DNA from: Zymoseptoria tritici IPO323
Taxonomy: Eukaryota > Ascomycota > Dothideomycetes > Mycosphaerellales > Mycosphaerellaceae
Assembly (NCBI RefSeq): GCF_000219625.1
Contig: NC_018218.1
Span: forward strand, 2,914,001 to 2,978,000
DNA length: 64,000 nucleotides
Direction: 5' to 3'
Position 1 is the stretch's first letter; every line of letters starts with the position of its first letter. The notes beneath the pieces were generated by a model, which was not told the DNA's origin, searched no databases, and saw only the letters and a program-made list of their open reading frames with translations. Below, piece by piece: positions 44,817 to 55,275 of this stretch. Both the position numbers and the translations under genes were made by a program.

Positions 44817-45038
44817 ATGTGTGGTGTCACGTTTGTGCTGCGTCTGATACGACTTCACGACTTCACGAGGCGAACGGAAGCACTTCTTTATCAATTCTTC
44901 GTAGCGTCATTTTGCAGGGCACTGGGACTTTGCAGCGTGGTAACATGATTGTACACTACATTGAGATTATGCTATCAACACATCAGCTTCGTTCATTAAA
45001 ACACCAGACGCCTCGCTAACAGTATCAACTTTCCTACT

Positions 45039-47561
45039 TCAATCATCGACGATGTCATCGTCTTCGAGCACTAGCTGTTCGACCCGACCTCGGACCGGAA
45101 TTGTAATGTTGTCAAACGTGGACTGGTGCTTTGTGGTTGTCGTCTTCGTAGTCGAGGACTCTTCATCCGGTCGGTCGGTTGTCCACTGCTCGCCCGAAGC
45201 AGCTTGCTCGGTCCTCTCGTCTGGCTCGCCATCATCATCCTCTTGAAACATTGAAGGTCCAGAGGTCCGTGTTATTGACAAAACTTGATCCAGTAATCGG
45301 CGATTGGACAGGGATGGAGGCCTTGCATCAAGGACACGTGCCAGATACGGCAGTCTGTCCAGTATCATCTCTTTCTTTGCCTGACTGCTGGCGTCCGGTC
45401 GAAGTGATGCCTCTGCCTCGCTAGAGACATGACCTGTGTTGGTCGTCTTGTTCCGCTGCCAACTCTCAACGACACCGGTTGACACTCCGGCGGCCTGGCT
45501 CGCATCCAAGCTGCCTCCTCTGGCCAGAGTTGCTACCAGGGCTTCGATGCTGCTCTCGACCTCCTCCTGCCTCCTCCACAGTCTTAAAGAATTCGGGTAA
45601 AGCATGCGATGAGCATCGGCCGTTTTACCGCCAACAGCTAAACTCCGGTGAACCGGATTCGGCAGGCTGAACAGCAGTCCCCTTACAGCGACTTGAAAGC
45701 ACATCTCGTCTTGTCTTAGCGTGTCCGCCGTAGAACCCGAGAAGGCCCGCGTGCCGAAGGAGAAACGATCGAGCGAAAGTAAATCCGAGTCCGAGAGATT
45801 CTCCATACAGCCCGACAAGCTGCTCAATGTCTTCTCAACGTTGTTCGGAGCAGAACAGGATATCGCATAGTTTTCATGCAAGGCTGCAACCAGAGTCGAA
45901 ACATCTGTACCAATCTCATCCATGAACGAGTCGACATCGGTCTCGGGTATCTCATCACGTCGACACAGTGGAAGCCAGTCTGGAGGCTGAGCCAAAGTGG
46001 CGCCCGGTGGTGCAGATTTGCGTTTGTTGTAGACGACTTTTCCAACTGAATGAAAGATACCAATTGAGCTTTCTCGGTTGGTGATCAGCCTCAAAGCGTC
46101 CTCCTCCGCTTTAGTGAGCGGCGGGTGCGCCTTGGATTGTTTTGGTTTTGTGAAAGTGACTTTGCTAGACCACGTATCGCCATCATCACCGCGTAAGCAA
46201 AGGAATTCCAACGACGATACTGCGCTCCGAAGGTCGCCAGTCTCCGCGAGACGTTTCAGTACTTGCGGTCCCGGAGTCCGTCGCCGCCCGGACTTGCGAG
46301 CTTCCTTGACAACAATAGTCTCAAGCGCCTTGACGAGATATGTTGGAGCGACTGGATTGAATTCAATGACATTGATCCAAGGATTTGTGATCAGCTCAGG
46401 CCCAAGGAGTCGGTGCGCGGTGAAGCTATCGGCTGCTGCGGTATTGGTCGAAAGCAATGTCTCGGAGATTATCATGATCATTGGGGTGGGCTTTGTGTCG
46501 CTTGGAACGGTCATCGAGACATACTGAGCGATGGTGGAGCGAAATGCATTCAATGGAGTCGAGGTCCTCGAGAATGTATTGGGGAACTCCTCAATCAGCA
46601 GAGCTCTCGGCCGATTCAGAGATGGCGCTGCAGTATTTGTCGGCTTCAGATCCGCAGGAGGTACTGCATCGGCGTCTGAAGAGATCATCAGACTCGAAGA
46701 CTTGCCTGCACGGGCGACAAAGTCTTCGAATCGACAGCCAGAAGACACGAAGCCGTCTTCCGTGTGCTCTGAACTGCCGGGGTCTCTCCAATGCATAAGC
46801 TCAACGCCCAAGTCTTTTGCCAGCAGCTGTACAGTAGTAGTCTTGCCGGTGCCAGCCGCGCCTTTGAGAATGAGTACCTTCTGACGCCTTCCGCTGAAGG
46901 TCATCTCCAACCAGGTGCGCACGTCGGAGACTTTCCGTTTGTGGACCGCAAGCTCTGTTAGATCGATAGGCGCAAATTGCTCGGTCCATGGACGCTTGTC
47001 ATTGTTCAGCACTCCAAAAGGTGGGACACGCTCGCCGCCGGCTGCTTTTCGGAACTTTTGCGATCCCGCCAGAGACGGCTGCGATTCATTTCCGAAGCTT
47101 TGCGCGCGCCGAAGCTTTCTTTTGCGCATAGTCAAAGCGGTGGTGGAGTCTTTAGCCAGTACTGTGGTCGATCCAATACCGTTGCCATACTCATCGTCAG
47201 TGTCGTCTTGAATCAGCTCAGCATCGTCTGCGGCCACGGAAGGCTTCCTTGGAGCTGGCTTCGGCTGCGCGACCTGCTGCTTTTGCGTGGCATTGTTGAA
47301 GAAGGAGTAGATTGGCTTGCCGGCCGGTTTTGGTGCATCTTTGCTGGATGCCTTGGCATTGGCGGTGCTCTTCTTAGGCGACTTCTGCAGGCTTGGCTTC
47401 TTCGCTTTCGATTCAGTGGCCTCCTTCTTCACAGACTTGAGTTTCCCAGTGCTTCGCTTTTGAGGTTTCGGAGACTCTTTTTCAGCCTCACTCGCTTGAT
47501 GCTCGTCGTCCTCGTCGGAAGATATGGTCACCACCTTCCTTCGTGAGGCACGGGGAGCCAT
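45039..47561 (-). CDS. RAD17: Checkpoint clamp loader Rad17 (yeast Rad24)
   Basis: Loads the 9-1-1 clamp onto damaged DNA with RFC2-5. A single 840-aa frame with no intron. The N-terminus is long and Lys/Ser-rich, with a PCNA-box-like GKPIYSFFNNA near residue 85. The AAA part has WTEQFAPIDLTELAVHKRKV, Walker A KGAAGTGKTTTVQLLAK, an ALLIEEFPN Walker B, then an RFC-like lid region (PQVLKRLAETGDLRSAVSSL). The C-terminus is acidic and ends DDDIVDD. Length and motif order fit fungal Rad17 orthologues. It is divergently paired with an AlkB gene, 274 nt away. Confidence 0.94.
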   Translation of the reverse strand: MAPRASRRKVVTISSDEDDEHQASEAEKESPKPQKRSTGKLKSVKKEATESKAKKPSLQKSPKKSTANAKASSKDAPKPAGKPIYSFFNNATQKQQVAQPKPAPRKPSVAADDAELIQDDTDDEYGNGIGSTTVLAKDSTTALTMRKRKLRRAQSFGNESQPSLAGSQKFRKAAGGERVPPFGVLNNDKRPWTEQFAPIDLTELAVHKRKVSDVRTWLEMTFSGRRQKVLILKGAAGTGKTTTVQLLAKDLGVELMHWRDPGSSEHTEDGFVSSGCRFEDFVARAGKSSSLMISSDADAVPPADLKPTNTAAPSLNRPRALLIEEFPNTFSRTSTPLNAFRSTIAQYVSMTVPSDTKPTPMIMIISETLLSTNTAAADSFTAHRLLGPELITNPWINVIEFNPVAPTYLVKALETIVVKEARKSGRRRTPGPQVLKRLAETGDLRSAVSSLEFLCLRGDDGDTWSSKVTFTKPKQSKAHPPLTKAEEDALRLITNRESSIGIFHSVGKVVYNKRKSAPPGATLAQPPDWLPLCRRDEIPETDVDSFMDEIGTDVSTLVAALHENYAISCSAPNNVEKTLSSLSGCMENLSDSDLLSLDRFSFGTRAFSGSTADTLRQDEMCFQVAVRGLLFSLPNPVHRSLAVGGKTADAHRMLYPNSLRLWRRQEEVESSIEALVATLARGGSLDASQAAGVSTGVVESWQRNKTTNTGHVSSEAEASLRPDASSQAKKEMILDRLPYLARVLDARPPSLSNRRLLDQVLSITRTSGPSMFQEDDDGEPDERTEQAASGEQWTTDRPDEESSTTKTTTTKHQSTFDNITIPVRGRVEQLVLEDDDIVDD

Positions 47562-47835
47562 GCCTAATCACGGTCTCAAATTCAGCAGTCGGCGTGAATG
47601 TCATTGAGGATGTGGACGTCATTGAGGATGTTGTTCACTCAATGGTTGGAGGAAGGACAAGGCGATGGCTCGTCTAGGCAGGTGGAGGTGAAGTTAAGCA
47701 GTCACGAGATTTCGTACATATCTCGCGTTTCCGAGCTGATTACTCAGCAGACCATGATGTGGTGGCGTCCAGTGTGAAGGAACAGCGAATTCTACCAGTT
47801 CAGCACTTCAAGCTCTAAACACAACTCACTACAAG
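47562..47835. promoter_or_regulatory. Divergent promoter, RAD17 and AlkB-like gene
   Basis: A 274-nt stretch between two start codons that point away from each other. Both genes act in DNA damage handling, so shared damage-responsive control is plausible but unproven. Between 47600 and 47640 are near repeats of gtcattgaggatgt. Confidence 0.5.
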
Positions 47836-48813
47836 ATGTCGAAGCGACCGCGGACACTCGACGGCTTCTTCGCCTCGACGCCGGCCAAGAAGCAAAAAGC
47901 GGAACCGGAGAGCATCTCCACCACAGCAAAGACTGTCAAGGATGTTGACGTTGCAGCCTCATTCTCACGTCACCAGCAATATCCTTTCCCCTTACCAGAT
48001 CTTCCTCCCAACATCAGAGACCTCATCAACTTTGTACCAGCGGCAGATGCTCGTGAGATCAATAACCAACCGGATCTCGATCTCCTCTACTTCCAGCCAT
48101 ACATACCAAAAGAAATCGAGCGAGATCTGTTCGAGTTCTTGAGAAGCCAGCTCTTCTTCTACCGCGTCAAGTACAACATTAAGAGAGGCCCGGTCGAGAC
48201 TCAGGTCAACACGCCGCGATTCACAACCGTTTTCGGCGTCGACGACACGTCACGCTTTGACAAAGGGAACCTGATTGATGCCGCGAGTGGCAAACCGGTG
48301 CCTCATAATGCGTACAAATCCAAGCCACGACCGATCCCGGAATGTCTGAACGTACTCCGCCGGCTGACGGAGAATGTGACTGGATTCAGTTTCAACTACG
48401 TGCTCGTGAACTATTACGCCTCTGGCGACGACAGCATCTCGTATCACAGCGATGACGAGAAGTTTCTGGGACCCGATCCGGCCATTGCATCCATGTCGCT
48501 CGGTGCTAGAAGGGATTTCCTCATCAGACACAAACCGACGCCCGCCAAACACGAGTCTGAGACGAAGCCAACCAAATTTGACCTCCACAGTGGCGATCTA
48601 ATACTGATGCGAGGCAAGTTCCAAAGCCACTGGCTACATAGCATACCGAAACGAAAAGGTGGTGAAGCAGACAAAGGCCGCATCAATATCACGTTCCGAA
48701 AGGCCATGATCAAGTCAGGCACGGACAACTATTATCGGTACAATGTTGGCGATGGGGAAGTCTACAAGTGGAGCGAAACTTCCCGGACCATGGTCGCGTG
48801 GAAATCCGAATGA
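47836..48813 (+). CDS. AlkB-like DNA repair dioxygenase (ALKBH2/3 type)
   Basis: A 2-oxoglutarate/Fe(II) oxygenase that removes alkyl lesions from DNA or RNA bases. 325 aa, no intron. The N-terminus MSKRPRTLDGFFASTPAKK carries a PCNA-box-like LDGFF, which would tie repair to replication. The iron ligands are in SISYHSDDE (HxD) and HWLHSIPKR, and the 2-oxoglutarate Arg is in GRINITFR. The substrate-side stretch NYYASGDDS precedes the HxD. Overall it looks like ALKBH2/3 proteins rather than RNA-type AlkB. It is divergently paired with RAD17. Confidence 0.93.
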   Translation: MSKRPRTLDGFFASTPAKKQKAEPESISTTAKTVKDVDVAASFSRHQQYPFPLPDLPPNIRDLINFVPAADAREINNQPDLDLLYFQPYIPKEIERDLFEFLRSQLFFYRVKYNIKRGPVETQVNTPRFTTVFGVDDTSRFDKGNLIDAASGKPVPHNAYKSKPRPIPECLNVLRRLTENVTGFSFNYVLVNYYASGDDSISYHSDDEKFLGPDPAIASMSLGARRDFLIRHKPTPAKHESETKPTKFDLHSGDLILMRGKFQSHWLHSIPKRKGGEADKGRINITFRKAMIKSGTDNYYRYNVGDGEVYKWSETSRTMVAWKSE

Positions 48814-49608
48814 ACGATGCCGACTTCCTGCGATATCTGCATCAAGCATGTCGTGAGTGTCGCCGCATGTCAGACCACCACTATCTTGCTGTATGGGGAA
48901 AGTGGATCGCTGCGGGTGGGAAGCCCGACACGGCGGTACATCATGTCGCGTGCACACTGCAGATAGCTCGAGCAGTAGGTGGAACGGTCAAGGCCACTGC
49001 TTGCATCCATCGTCCGGAAGATGCGCAGATGGGGAAACGAGAAAGGTCGCCTCCGGTCACATCTCCGGAGCCCCCGACCGCGGCTCATCCAGAATTTGGC
49101 AATACGCGAAGCTTTGACAAGATTTATCTAGTCCCAAAGAGGCAGGAGACAGCCAAGCGTGACGGCTAGTGGACGACAACCCCACCAAATGCCTATCTTT
49201 CGCTTGCAATATTGCAATATCGAATGCTTTGTTTGCAGCAGACCTTCTTCATCTGGCTAAAGATACTGGCTGCGATGGCTGCATGAGCTCAAGCCGGACC
49301 TTTCTATGTGGCATAGGAGATTGCTCCGATTGGCCCAAGGACTTCGTGTTCTGCAAAAGTCCGCCCCTGAGCTCATCGAAGGCTTGTCTGAGCTTGATTC
49401 ATCCTCTTGTGTTGCGGCTAATGGCATCTCATAGCTCCAAGGGTCACACTACAGCAAGATCGGATGATCATGTTGTCCGTGTTCGCGTCGTATAGCAGCA
49501 TCCTTCGTGGAAGCGGCGTGCCGCCAGAGTTCATGCAATGTATAAAGTCGAGGTTTCCTCTCGAAGAAAGGCCCAACTCATACTCTTCCTCTCTGCGCTA
49601 TACCAAAT
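48814..49608. other. Intergenic, AlkB to sedolisin gene
   Basis: No convincing gene: the frames from 48768 to 49495 are shadows or chance. A short inverted motif gcaatattgc is near 49205. It should include the sedolisin gene promoter. Confidence 0.45.
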
Positions 49609-51483
49609 ATGCTGTTTCTCTCCCTTCTTCCCGGCTTGCTAGCCGTTTGTGCTGCTTCACCCCTCGCAAGTCCTGCTGTCGTTCATGAGAGTCGAGCTTC
49701 GTTGCCGAACGGATGGACTAAACGGGAGGCGCTCGACAGAAGAGCCGTACTTCCTATGCGTATTGCGTTGACTCAAAGCAATCTGCACAAAGGAGAGGAC
49801 TGGTTGATGGAAGTCTCTCATCCTGAATCCGAGAAGTATGGCAATCATTGGTCCACCGATGACATTGTCTCCGCATTCGCGCCAAGGTCAGAGCTCCCAG
49901 GTAGGCAAACAGAAATGACTATTGACAGCAACGCAGCCAGCATACTGTCGACTCGATCAAGGCTTGGCTCAACTCCGAAGGCATCGAAAGCCAGCGCATT
50001 GAACAGTCCACCAGCTTGGGCTGGTTGACATTCCACGCCACGGTCGATGAAGCGGAGGCCCTGCTGAACGCCAAGTACCATGTCTATGACCACGAAGAAA
50101 CCGGCACACAACACGTTGCCTGTGATTCGTACAGCGTCCCAGCCGCACTTCAGAACAAGATCGACTTCATTACTCCCACGCTCCATTTCGACGTCAAGCT
50201 CAAGGCGAAGAGGGACGACCAGGAACTAAGCTCCAGGGACACCACCAAGAATACCAATATCAGACCTGGCAGCCCAAGCAGCGGCAATCTTCCGAAGGTG
50301 TTCCCCATCGCCTTCAAGAACATCATCAAGGAGCTGAAGGACTGCGACAAACAGGTCAGTATGACCATATGGTAGAAGAGATTGACGCTAATTTGTTCTC
50401 AGATCACGCCAAATTGCCTCCGCGCGCTCTACAAATTCCCTCCAGGAATCTCTGCGAATCCTAAGAACAGCTATGGTATCGTCGAGTACACGCCACAGGC
50501 CTATGTACCTTCGGATCTGGACCTGTTCTTCAAGAACTTCAGCACCTCCCAGGTTGGGAACCGTCCCATGCTTGACTCCATCGACAACGGCGTGGTTCAA
50601 CAAGACCAAATGGGCTTCCAATACAACGGCGAGAGCAACCTGGATCTCGAGTATGCAATGGCACTTGTCTACCCTCAGAAGGTTTGTGATGACCAAAATC
50701 AAACATCTGTTGCCCAGTCGTGAGTACTAAAAGATCGCAACAGGTTACACTGTATCAAGTAGGTGATCTGGTCCAAGGAGCGAGCTTCAACAACTTCCTC
50801 GACGGAATCGACAAAGCCTACTGTACTACCGATGGAGGCGATGGTGCGTGCGACGAATGATCCCGTGGCGAGCTGGGCCAACTGACAAGTTATCACAGAT
50901 CCAACTCAAGATGGCATCTACTCTTCTGACAACTGCGGCAAATTCGCAGCCACGAAGGTCATCAGCACTTCATACGGATACAATGAGGCCGATTTGACGC
51001 CGGCTTACGAACGGAGACAGTGCAACGAGTACATGAAGCTCGGTCTTCAAGGTGTATCCGTGCTTTACTCGAGCGGTGATTACGGCGTTGCCGGCAATGG
51101 AGGCCAATGCATCGCGGCGGACGGATCTTATCAGAACGGGACGCTTGGAGGCCGTTTCAACCCTGTAAGTCTCTGAAGGGTGCAAGGCTTGCGTGGCCTG
51201 AGAATGTCTCGACCTGTTGCAGGTCTAGATCTGTATCGCTGTGTCGTCTGAGCATCGCTGACCCTCATACCCTTTTGTGTACAGGCCTTCCCATCGACGT
51301 GCCCCTATGAATAATACGCGTAGGTATCCGATAACTTATTATATTATTACTATTAGAAAGAGGAAATAAGTAGGTCGGTATAGGTAGCTATCTAAGAAGA
51401 GGTCGGAAGGACTACTAGTATATACTAGTATTTAGCTACTTACTAAGCCCTTTTAGCCGGCTCTACCTATAGGTCCCTTACCC

Positions 51484-51705
51484 TATTATTATTATAGTAT
51501 GTCTCTTTACTTTAGTTATATAGGAACTATAATATTAATATTAATATTCCTTACTTTTCTTAGTAATAAGGAAGAAGGGAGTAATATAGTAGATTATTAT
51601 TATTATAGTATATCTCTTTACTTTAGTTATATAGGAACTATAATATTAATATTAATATTCCTTACTTTTCTTAGTAATAAGGAAGAAGGGAGTAATATAG
51701 TAGAT
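51484..51705. repeat. Tandem duplication, two copies of 111 bp
   Basis: Copy 1 is 51484..51594 and copy 2 is 51595..51705. They differ at one site: G at 51501 against A at 51612, a TG to TA change as expected from RIP. The rest is identical by eye. Confidence 0.85.
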
Positions 51706-52246
51706 TAAGGGCGTTATCCCTTTAGTAAGCCCCTATATATTATTTATAATATTTCTAAAGCTAACTTTTTACTAGCTCCTTATAAATATTAATATTAACT
51801 TCTTAAATATTATATACTACTCGCTTTACTCCTATAAATATACTACGCCTTACTAAAGAAGACTATAAGATACTTAGAGCTATATATCTAACTAATATTA
51901 ATAATTCGTCTTCCTCGCTATAATTAATATTAAGTAATAAGGAAAAGAAGAAGCGTACGGAGAAGCTATAGGCTAGTAAGACTGTTAGCGGGATGCCCTT
52001 GCCTAGCTTTAATAAGGCGAATAAGGCGCGCTACTTATATAAGAAGTATCTATTACTACCTTTATCTCTAAAAGTATATTTAAAGGAGGATAAGTATATA
52101 TAGTCTATATCCTATCTAATAAATACGTACTAACTATATATGTAGCGTATAATAAAGAGAATATAGTAGTATTACGCGGCCGTAACGCTTTTAAGTATAG
52201 ATTTCTAGTTACTCTAATTAAGAAGAGAATACTTCTTAAGAATTAC

Positions 52247-52247
52247 G

Positions 52248-52284
<37 letters not shown>
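52247..52284. repeat. (TAC)n microsatellite at the edge of the insertion
   Basis: A run of about twelve ctactac-type triplets directly at the right junction with the sedolisin coding sequence. It may be a transposon end or a product of replication slippage. Confidence 0.8.
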
Positions 52285-52869
52285 GGGTCAAGGTTGGCCT
52301 TAATGTGTTCACGACCACACAGCCTGAGAAGGCCTGCGAGACGGTATGACTGTGTTGCCTTGCCCTGTGATAAATTCGAAATCGCTGACAGTTCATAGGT
52401 CATCTACTCCGGTGGCGGATTCTCAAATGTCTTCCCACTGCCAAACTATCAATCAGGAGCCGTCAGCGGCTGGTTCCAGAACCACAACCCTACTCAGTAC
52501 ACTGCTGCGCAATACAACAACAGCATGCAGACCCGTGGCTACCCTGACATCAGTGCGAACGGCGCCAACTACGTCGTTGCGATAGACGGAACATGGTCTC
52601 TGGTTTACGGTACCTCAGCATCCTCCCCGACCCTGGGCTCCATCTTGACTCTGATCAACGAGGCGAGAATCGACCTTGGCAAGAGCTCGATCGGCTTCAT
52701 CAATCCGGTGGCCTACTCGAATCCGAACCTTTTTAACGACATCACCGAGGGTGGCAATCAAGGCTGCAACACCCCGGGTTTCTCTGCGACTACTGGATGG
52801 GATCCTGTGACCGGGCTTGGAACTCCAATCTTCCCTAAGATGCTGTCGTACTTCCTTAAGTTGAAGTGA

Positions 52870-53350
52870 GCAGCCATGAGAAACGAGTGGATGTTAGCCT
52901 CGCACCAGTGGCCTCACTGGGAGATGAATGAACAACTCTGAATCTTTTGTGCAGATTAGTAACGACCGAATGGACATAGCGACTCCAGCACATTGAGATC
53001 ATTTGATGCCGCAATACGTGATCTCAAGAAGCCGTTTCGAACTGGTGTCCCGCTGTGCAATGATGTCTAATATACAGATCGATCCGTCAATCGTGTTCAG
53101 CCAATACATTCCGACTTTCGGGTCGAAGTTCGGTGCCGATACGAGATCCAGGCCAGGCTCCGCTGTGACTCTTCGACCGCTTCGGCAGCATCTGTGTGTG
53201 CTAATCCGCTGAGGCATACATTGGAGCGTCACTGCCAGCTTCTTCCAGTCATACCGATGGTGCTGTAATCGCGGTCACAAGGATGTGTAGTTCGTTCACG
53301 AAAGGACTCTTCCTGTGCGCAGGAGCAAAGGTGCCAAAGGCAAAAATCTT
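52870..53350. other. Intergenic between convergent sedolisin and bL21m genes
   Basis: Two 3' ends meet here. No gene or repeat recognised. Confidence 0.5.
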
Positions 53351-54202
53351 CTAATCCACTTCGCCACTTTCAATCTCTTCCACACTCTTCACACGCAGTT
53401 CCTTGATCTTGATAATCGTGTACCGATGCTTGCTCTTGACCTTCTTGACGTGCCGTTGTCTCCGCTTGGTCTTCTCCTTGATTCGCATTGGCTCGCTTTC
53501 GACACCAGTCACCACTGCCCTGCACACAAACATCCGATCGTCGACATATGAGAACTTGCCCTTTGCAAGATGTGGTACGAAGTGCGGCGCATGCACAGTT
53601 CCCTCGGTCGCAGCTAACCCACTCGTAGGCATGACCCGTGAATGAGTTGCAAGGGTTCCTGTTGTAGGATCGACGATACTGACGGTGGCTGTTGTCGGAC
53701 TCTTCATCTTCGGTGACGCCGCTGGTGCTTTCAACGCATAGTCTCTGCTTCCCAAGTTGATCGCCCGGTTGAGGCGTATGACATCTCCCGGTTCGACGCC
53801 TTGCATCAGGAAAGGCAGCCGTACAGTATCTCCTTCTGTGATGAGGTATGGGTTACCATGGATGTGAACGGTCATGTAGTGAGGGCCTTGTGACCGCAGA
53901 AGTGGTAGGAGTTCGCGAACGGACTCGGAGAGTTGTGGAGGTGAAGAAGTTTGGCCCGAAGACTGGGAGTGGGGAGCAGGTAACTCGAGGTGTTCGGCAT
54001 TTTGCGACTTTGCTGTCGCTGACTCTGATCTTGTGCTATTCGTTCTTGCGGGAATGCTCGAGCTGGGAAGCTCTGGCGGTGGTTCCGACGGTTGAGGAGG
54101 TTGTGTCGCGGTCGTGAGTCCTGCGGTCCAGGGTAGAAGGTATGTCGGTGGGAGGGAATATCTCGCATCGAGCAGCGTTCTGCGTAGTGTTCTTGACAGC
54201 AT
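53351..54202 (-). CDS. MRPL49: Mitochondrial large-subunit ribosomal protein bL21m
   Basis: Part of the mitochondrial large ribosomal subunit. The first ATG gives 283 aa (MLSRTLRRTLLDARYSLPPT), with a basic presequence and a Ser/Pro-rich linker. The bL21 domain is in the last half: YMTVHIHGNPYLITEGDTVR, GDVIRLNRAINLGSRDYAL, and the C-terminal KKVKSKHRYTIIKIKELRV, typical of bL21. It has a long insert compared with the bacterial protein. Reading can go further upstream in frame but without an ATG. Confidence 0.9.
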   Translation of the reverse strand: MLSRTLRRTLLDARYSLPPTYLLPWTAGLTTATQPPQPSEPPPELPSSSIPARTNSTRSESATAKSQNAEHLELPAPHSQSSGQTSSPPQLSESVRELLPLLRSQGPHYMTVHIHGNPYLITEGDTVRLPFLMQGVEPGDVIRLNRAINLGSRDYALKAPAASPKMKSPTTATVSIVDPTTGTLATHSRVMPTSGLAATEGTVHAPHFVPHLAKGKFSYVDDRMFVCRAVVTGVESEPMRIKEKTKRRQRHVKKVKSKHRYTIIKIKELRVKSVEEIESGEVD

Positions 54203-54435
54203 GATCGATGGTGCCTTTGCGGTGCAATGGGTGATGGGTTGATGTGTGGTGATCTCGCAAACGCGGAGGAGAAGTCGTCTGGCCGCATTAGAACTAGCCT
54301 CGAGTCGGGGTAAAGCCAAGATTTTACATCCCGCTCGCCGCTGCAGTCGCCGCTCGAAGTAAAAGTTCCCTCTGAGGCTCTTCTCTCAAGACACAACTTT
54401 CTCCCACCTCGACCCACCTCAACAACACCGCCGCC
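54203..54435. promoter_or_regulatory. Divergent promoter, bL21m and NSA2
   Basis: 233 nt between the start of the mitochondrial ribosomal protein and a cytosolic ribosome assembly factor. The NSA2 side ends in a CA/CC-rich run with a good start context (ccgccATGcc). Common control of the two ribosome programmes is conceivable but not shown. Confidence 0.5.
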
Positions 54436-55275
54436 ATGCCTCAAAATGAGTATATGGAACGCTTCACCAAGCAGCATGGTCGTCGCCTTGACCATGAGGA
54501 GCGAACACGCAAACGAGCCGCCCGTGAGGTCCACCACGCATCCGACAAGGCACAGAATCTGCGCGGTCTACGAGCGAAATTGTACCAACAGAAGAGGCAC
54601 AAGGAGAAGATTCAGATGAAGAAGCAGATCAAACAGCAGGAGGAGAAGAACGTCAAATCCTCGGAGCCCGCACAGCCATCTACCACTCCGCTTCCCGGAT
54701 ACCTGCTCGACCGTAGCAACACCACCAACGCAAAGGCGCTCAGTTCGGCGATCAAAAACAAGCGAAATGAGAAGGCGGCAAAGTTCAGCGTACCACTGCC
54801 AAAGGTGCGAGGCATCAGTGAGTCGGAAATGTTCAAGGTGGTCAAGACTGGAAAGAAGACGGCCAAGAAGAGCTGGAAGCGCATGATCACAAAGCCGACT
54901 TTCGTCGGACCGGATTTCACACGAAGACCTGTCAAATACGAGCGTTTCATTCGACCCATGGGTCTGCGCTACAAGAAGGCCAACGTCACTCACCCAGAGC
55001 TCGGTGTGACAGTGCAACTGCCCATCATCAGTGTGAAGAAGAACCCGCAAAATCCAATGTACACACAACTTGGAGTGTTGACGAAGGGTACCATCATCGA
55101 GGTTAACGTCAGCGAACTCGGATTGGTGACTGCTGGAGGAAAGGTCGTTTGGGGTCGCTGGGCGCAGATCACAAACAGCTGCGAGAATGACGGTTGTGTC
55201 AATGCGTGAGTCCTGTCGCAGAAGTGTATCATTCGATCTCTTTGCTAACCACACCGCAGTGTTCTCTTGGTCTGA
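54436..55275 (+). CDS. NSA2: Ribosome biogenesis protein NSA2
   Basis: Needed for maturation of the pre-60S ribosomal subunit. Exons 54436..55205 and 55260..55275 give 261 aa, the same length as yeast Nsa2. The second exon codes only for the end of CVNAVLLV, which is conserved; without it the protein would end CVNA. The N-terminus ([20 protein letters not shown]) and the [13 protein letters not shown] segment of the eS8-like domain are characteristic. The 54-nt intron has GTGAGT, CTAAC and CGCAG. It is divergent from bL21m. Confidence 0.95.

Larger units (their letters stand above)
51309..52286. repeat. RIP-like AT-rich insertion in the sedolisin gene
   Basis: About 978 nt of very A/T-rich sequence, sharply different from its neighbours. 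By eye I find no CpA and only about five TpG dinucleotides in the whole block, while TpA is very common; C survives mainly in CpC, CpT and CpG. This is the expected result of repeat-induced point mutation acting on CpA on both strands. No open frame worth reporting remains. It is probably a mutated transposon fragment, but its family cannot be told. Edges are approximate by a few bases. Confidence 0.8.
49609..52869 (+). pseudogene. Sedolisin (S53 tripeptidyl-peptidase) gene broken by an AT-rich insertion
   Basis: A secreted serine-carboxyl peptidase gene. Exons 49609..49886, 49937..50354, 50403..50681, 50744..50843, 50899..51164 and 51285..51308 read as 455 aa; then the insertion brings an in-frame TAA two codons later. 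Coding resumes at about 52287..52343 and, after an intron, 52399..52869. The first part has a signal peptide (MLFLSLLPGLLAVCAA), a prodomain with ATVDEAEALLNAKYHVYDHE, and the Glu/Asp pair in GESNLDLEYAMAL. The catalytic Ser (YGTSASSP) and Ca-binding WDPVTGLGTP lie after the break. Between CPY and VKVGLN about eight residues of the usual VTSVGAT loop are missing. The truncated product lacks the catalytic Ser, so it should be inactive. Confidence 0.85.

Noticed and set aside
51499..51708. A 69-aa repetitive frame inside the AT-rich insert
   Set aside because: It is only the translation of the 111-bp tandem duplication in low-complexity DNA.
52247..52284. Possible CRISPR-like or satellite array
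   Set aside because: It is a simple TAC trinucleotide run in a eukaryotic genome without spacers.
51309..52286. The AT-rich block as a long intron of the sedolisin gene
   Set aside because: There is no GT donor at the coding edge (the frame meets TAA at once), several conserved residues are missing, and the dinucleotide bias differs completely from all other introns.
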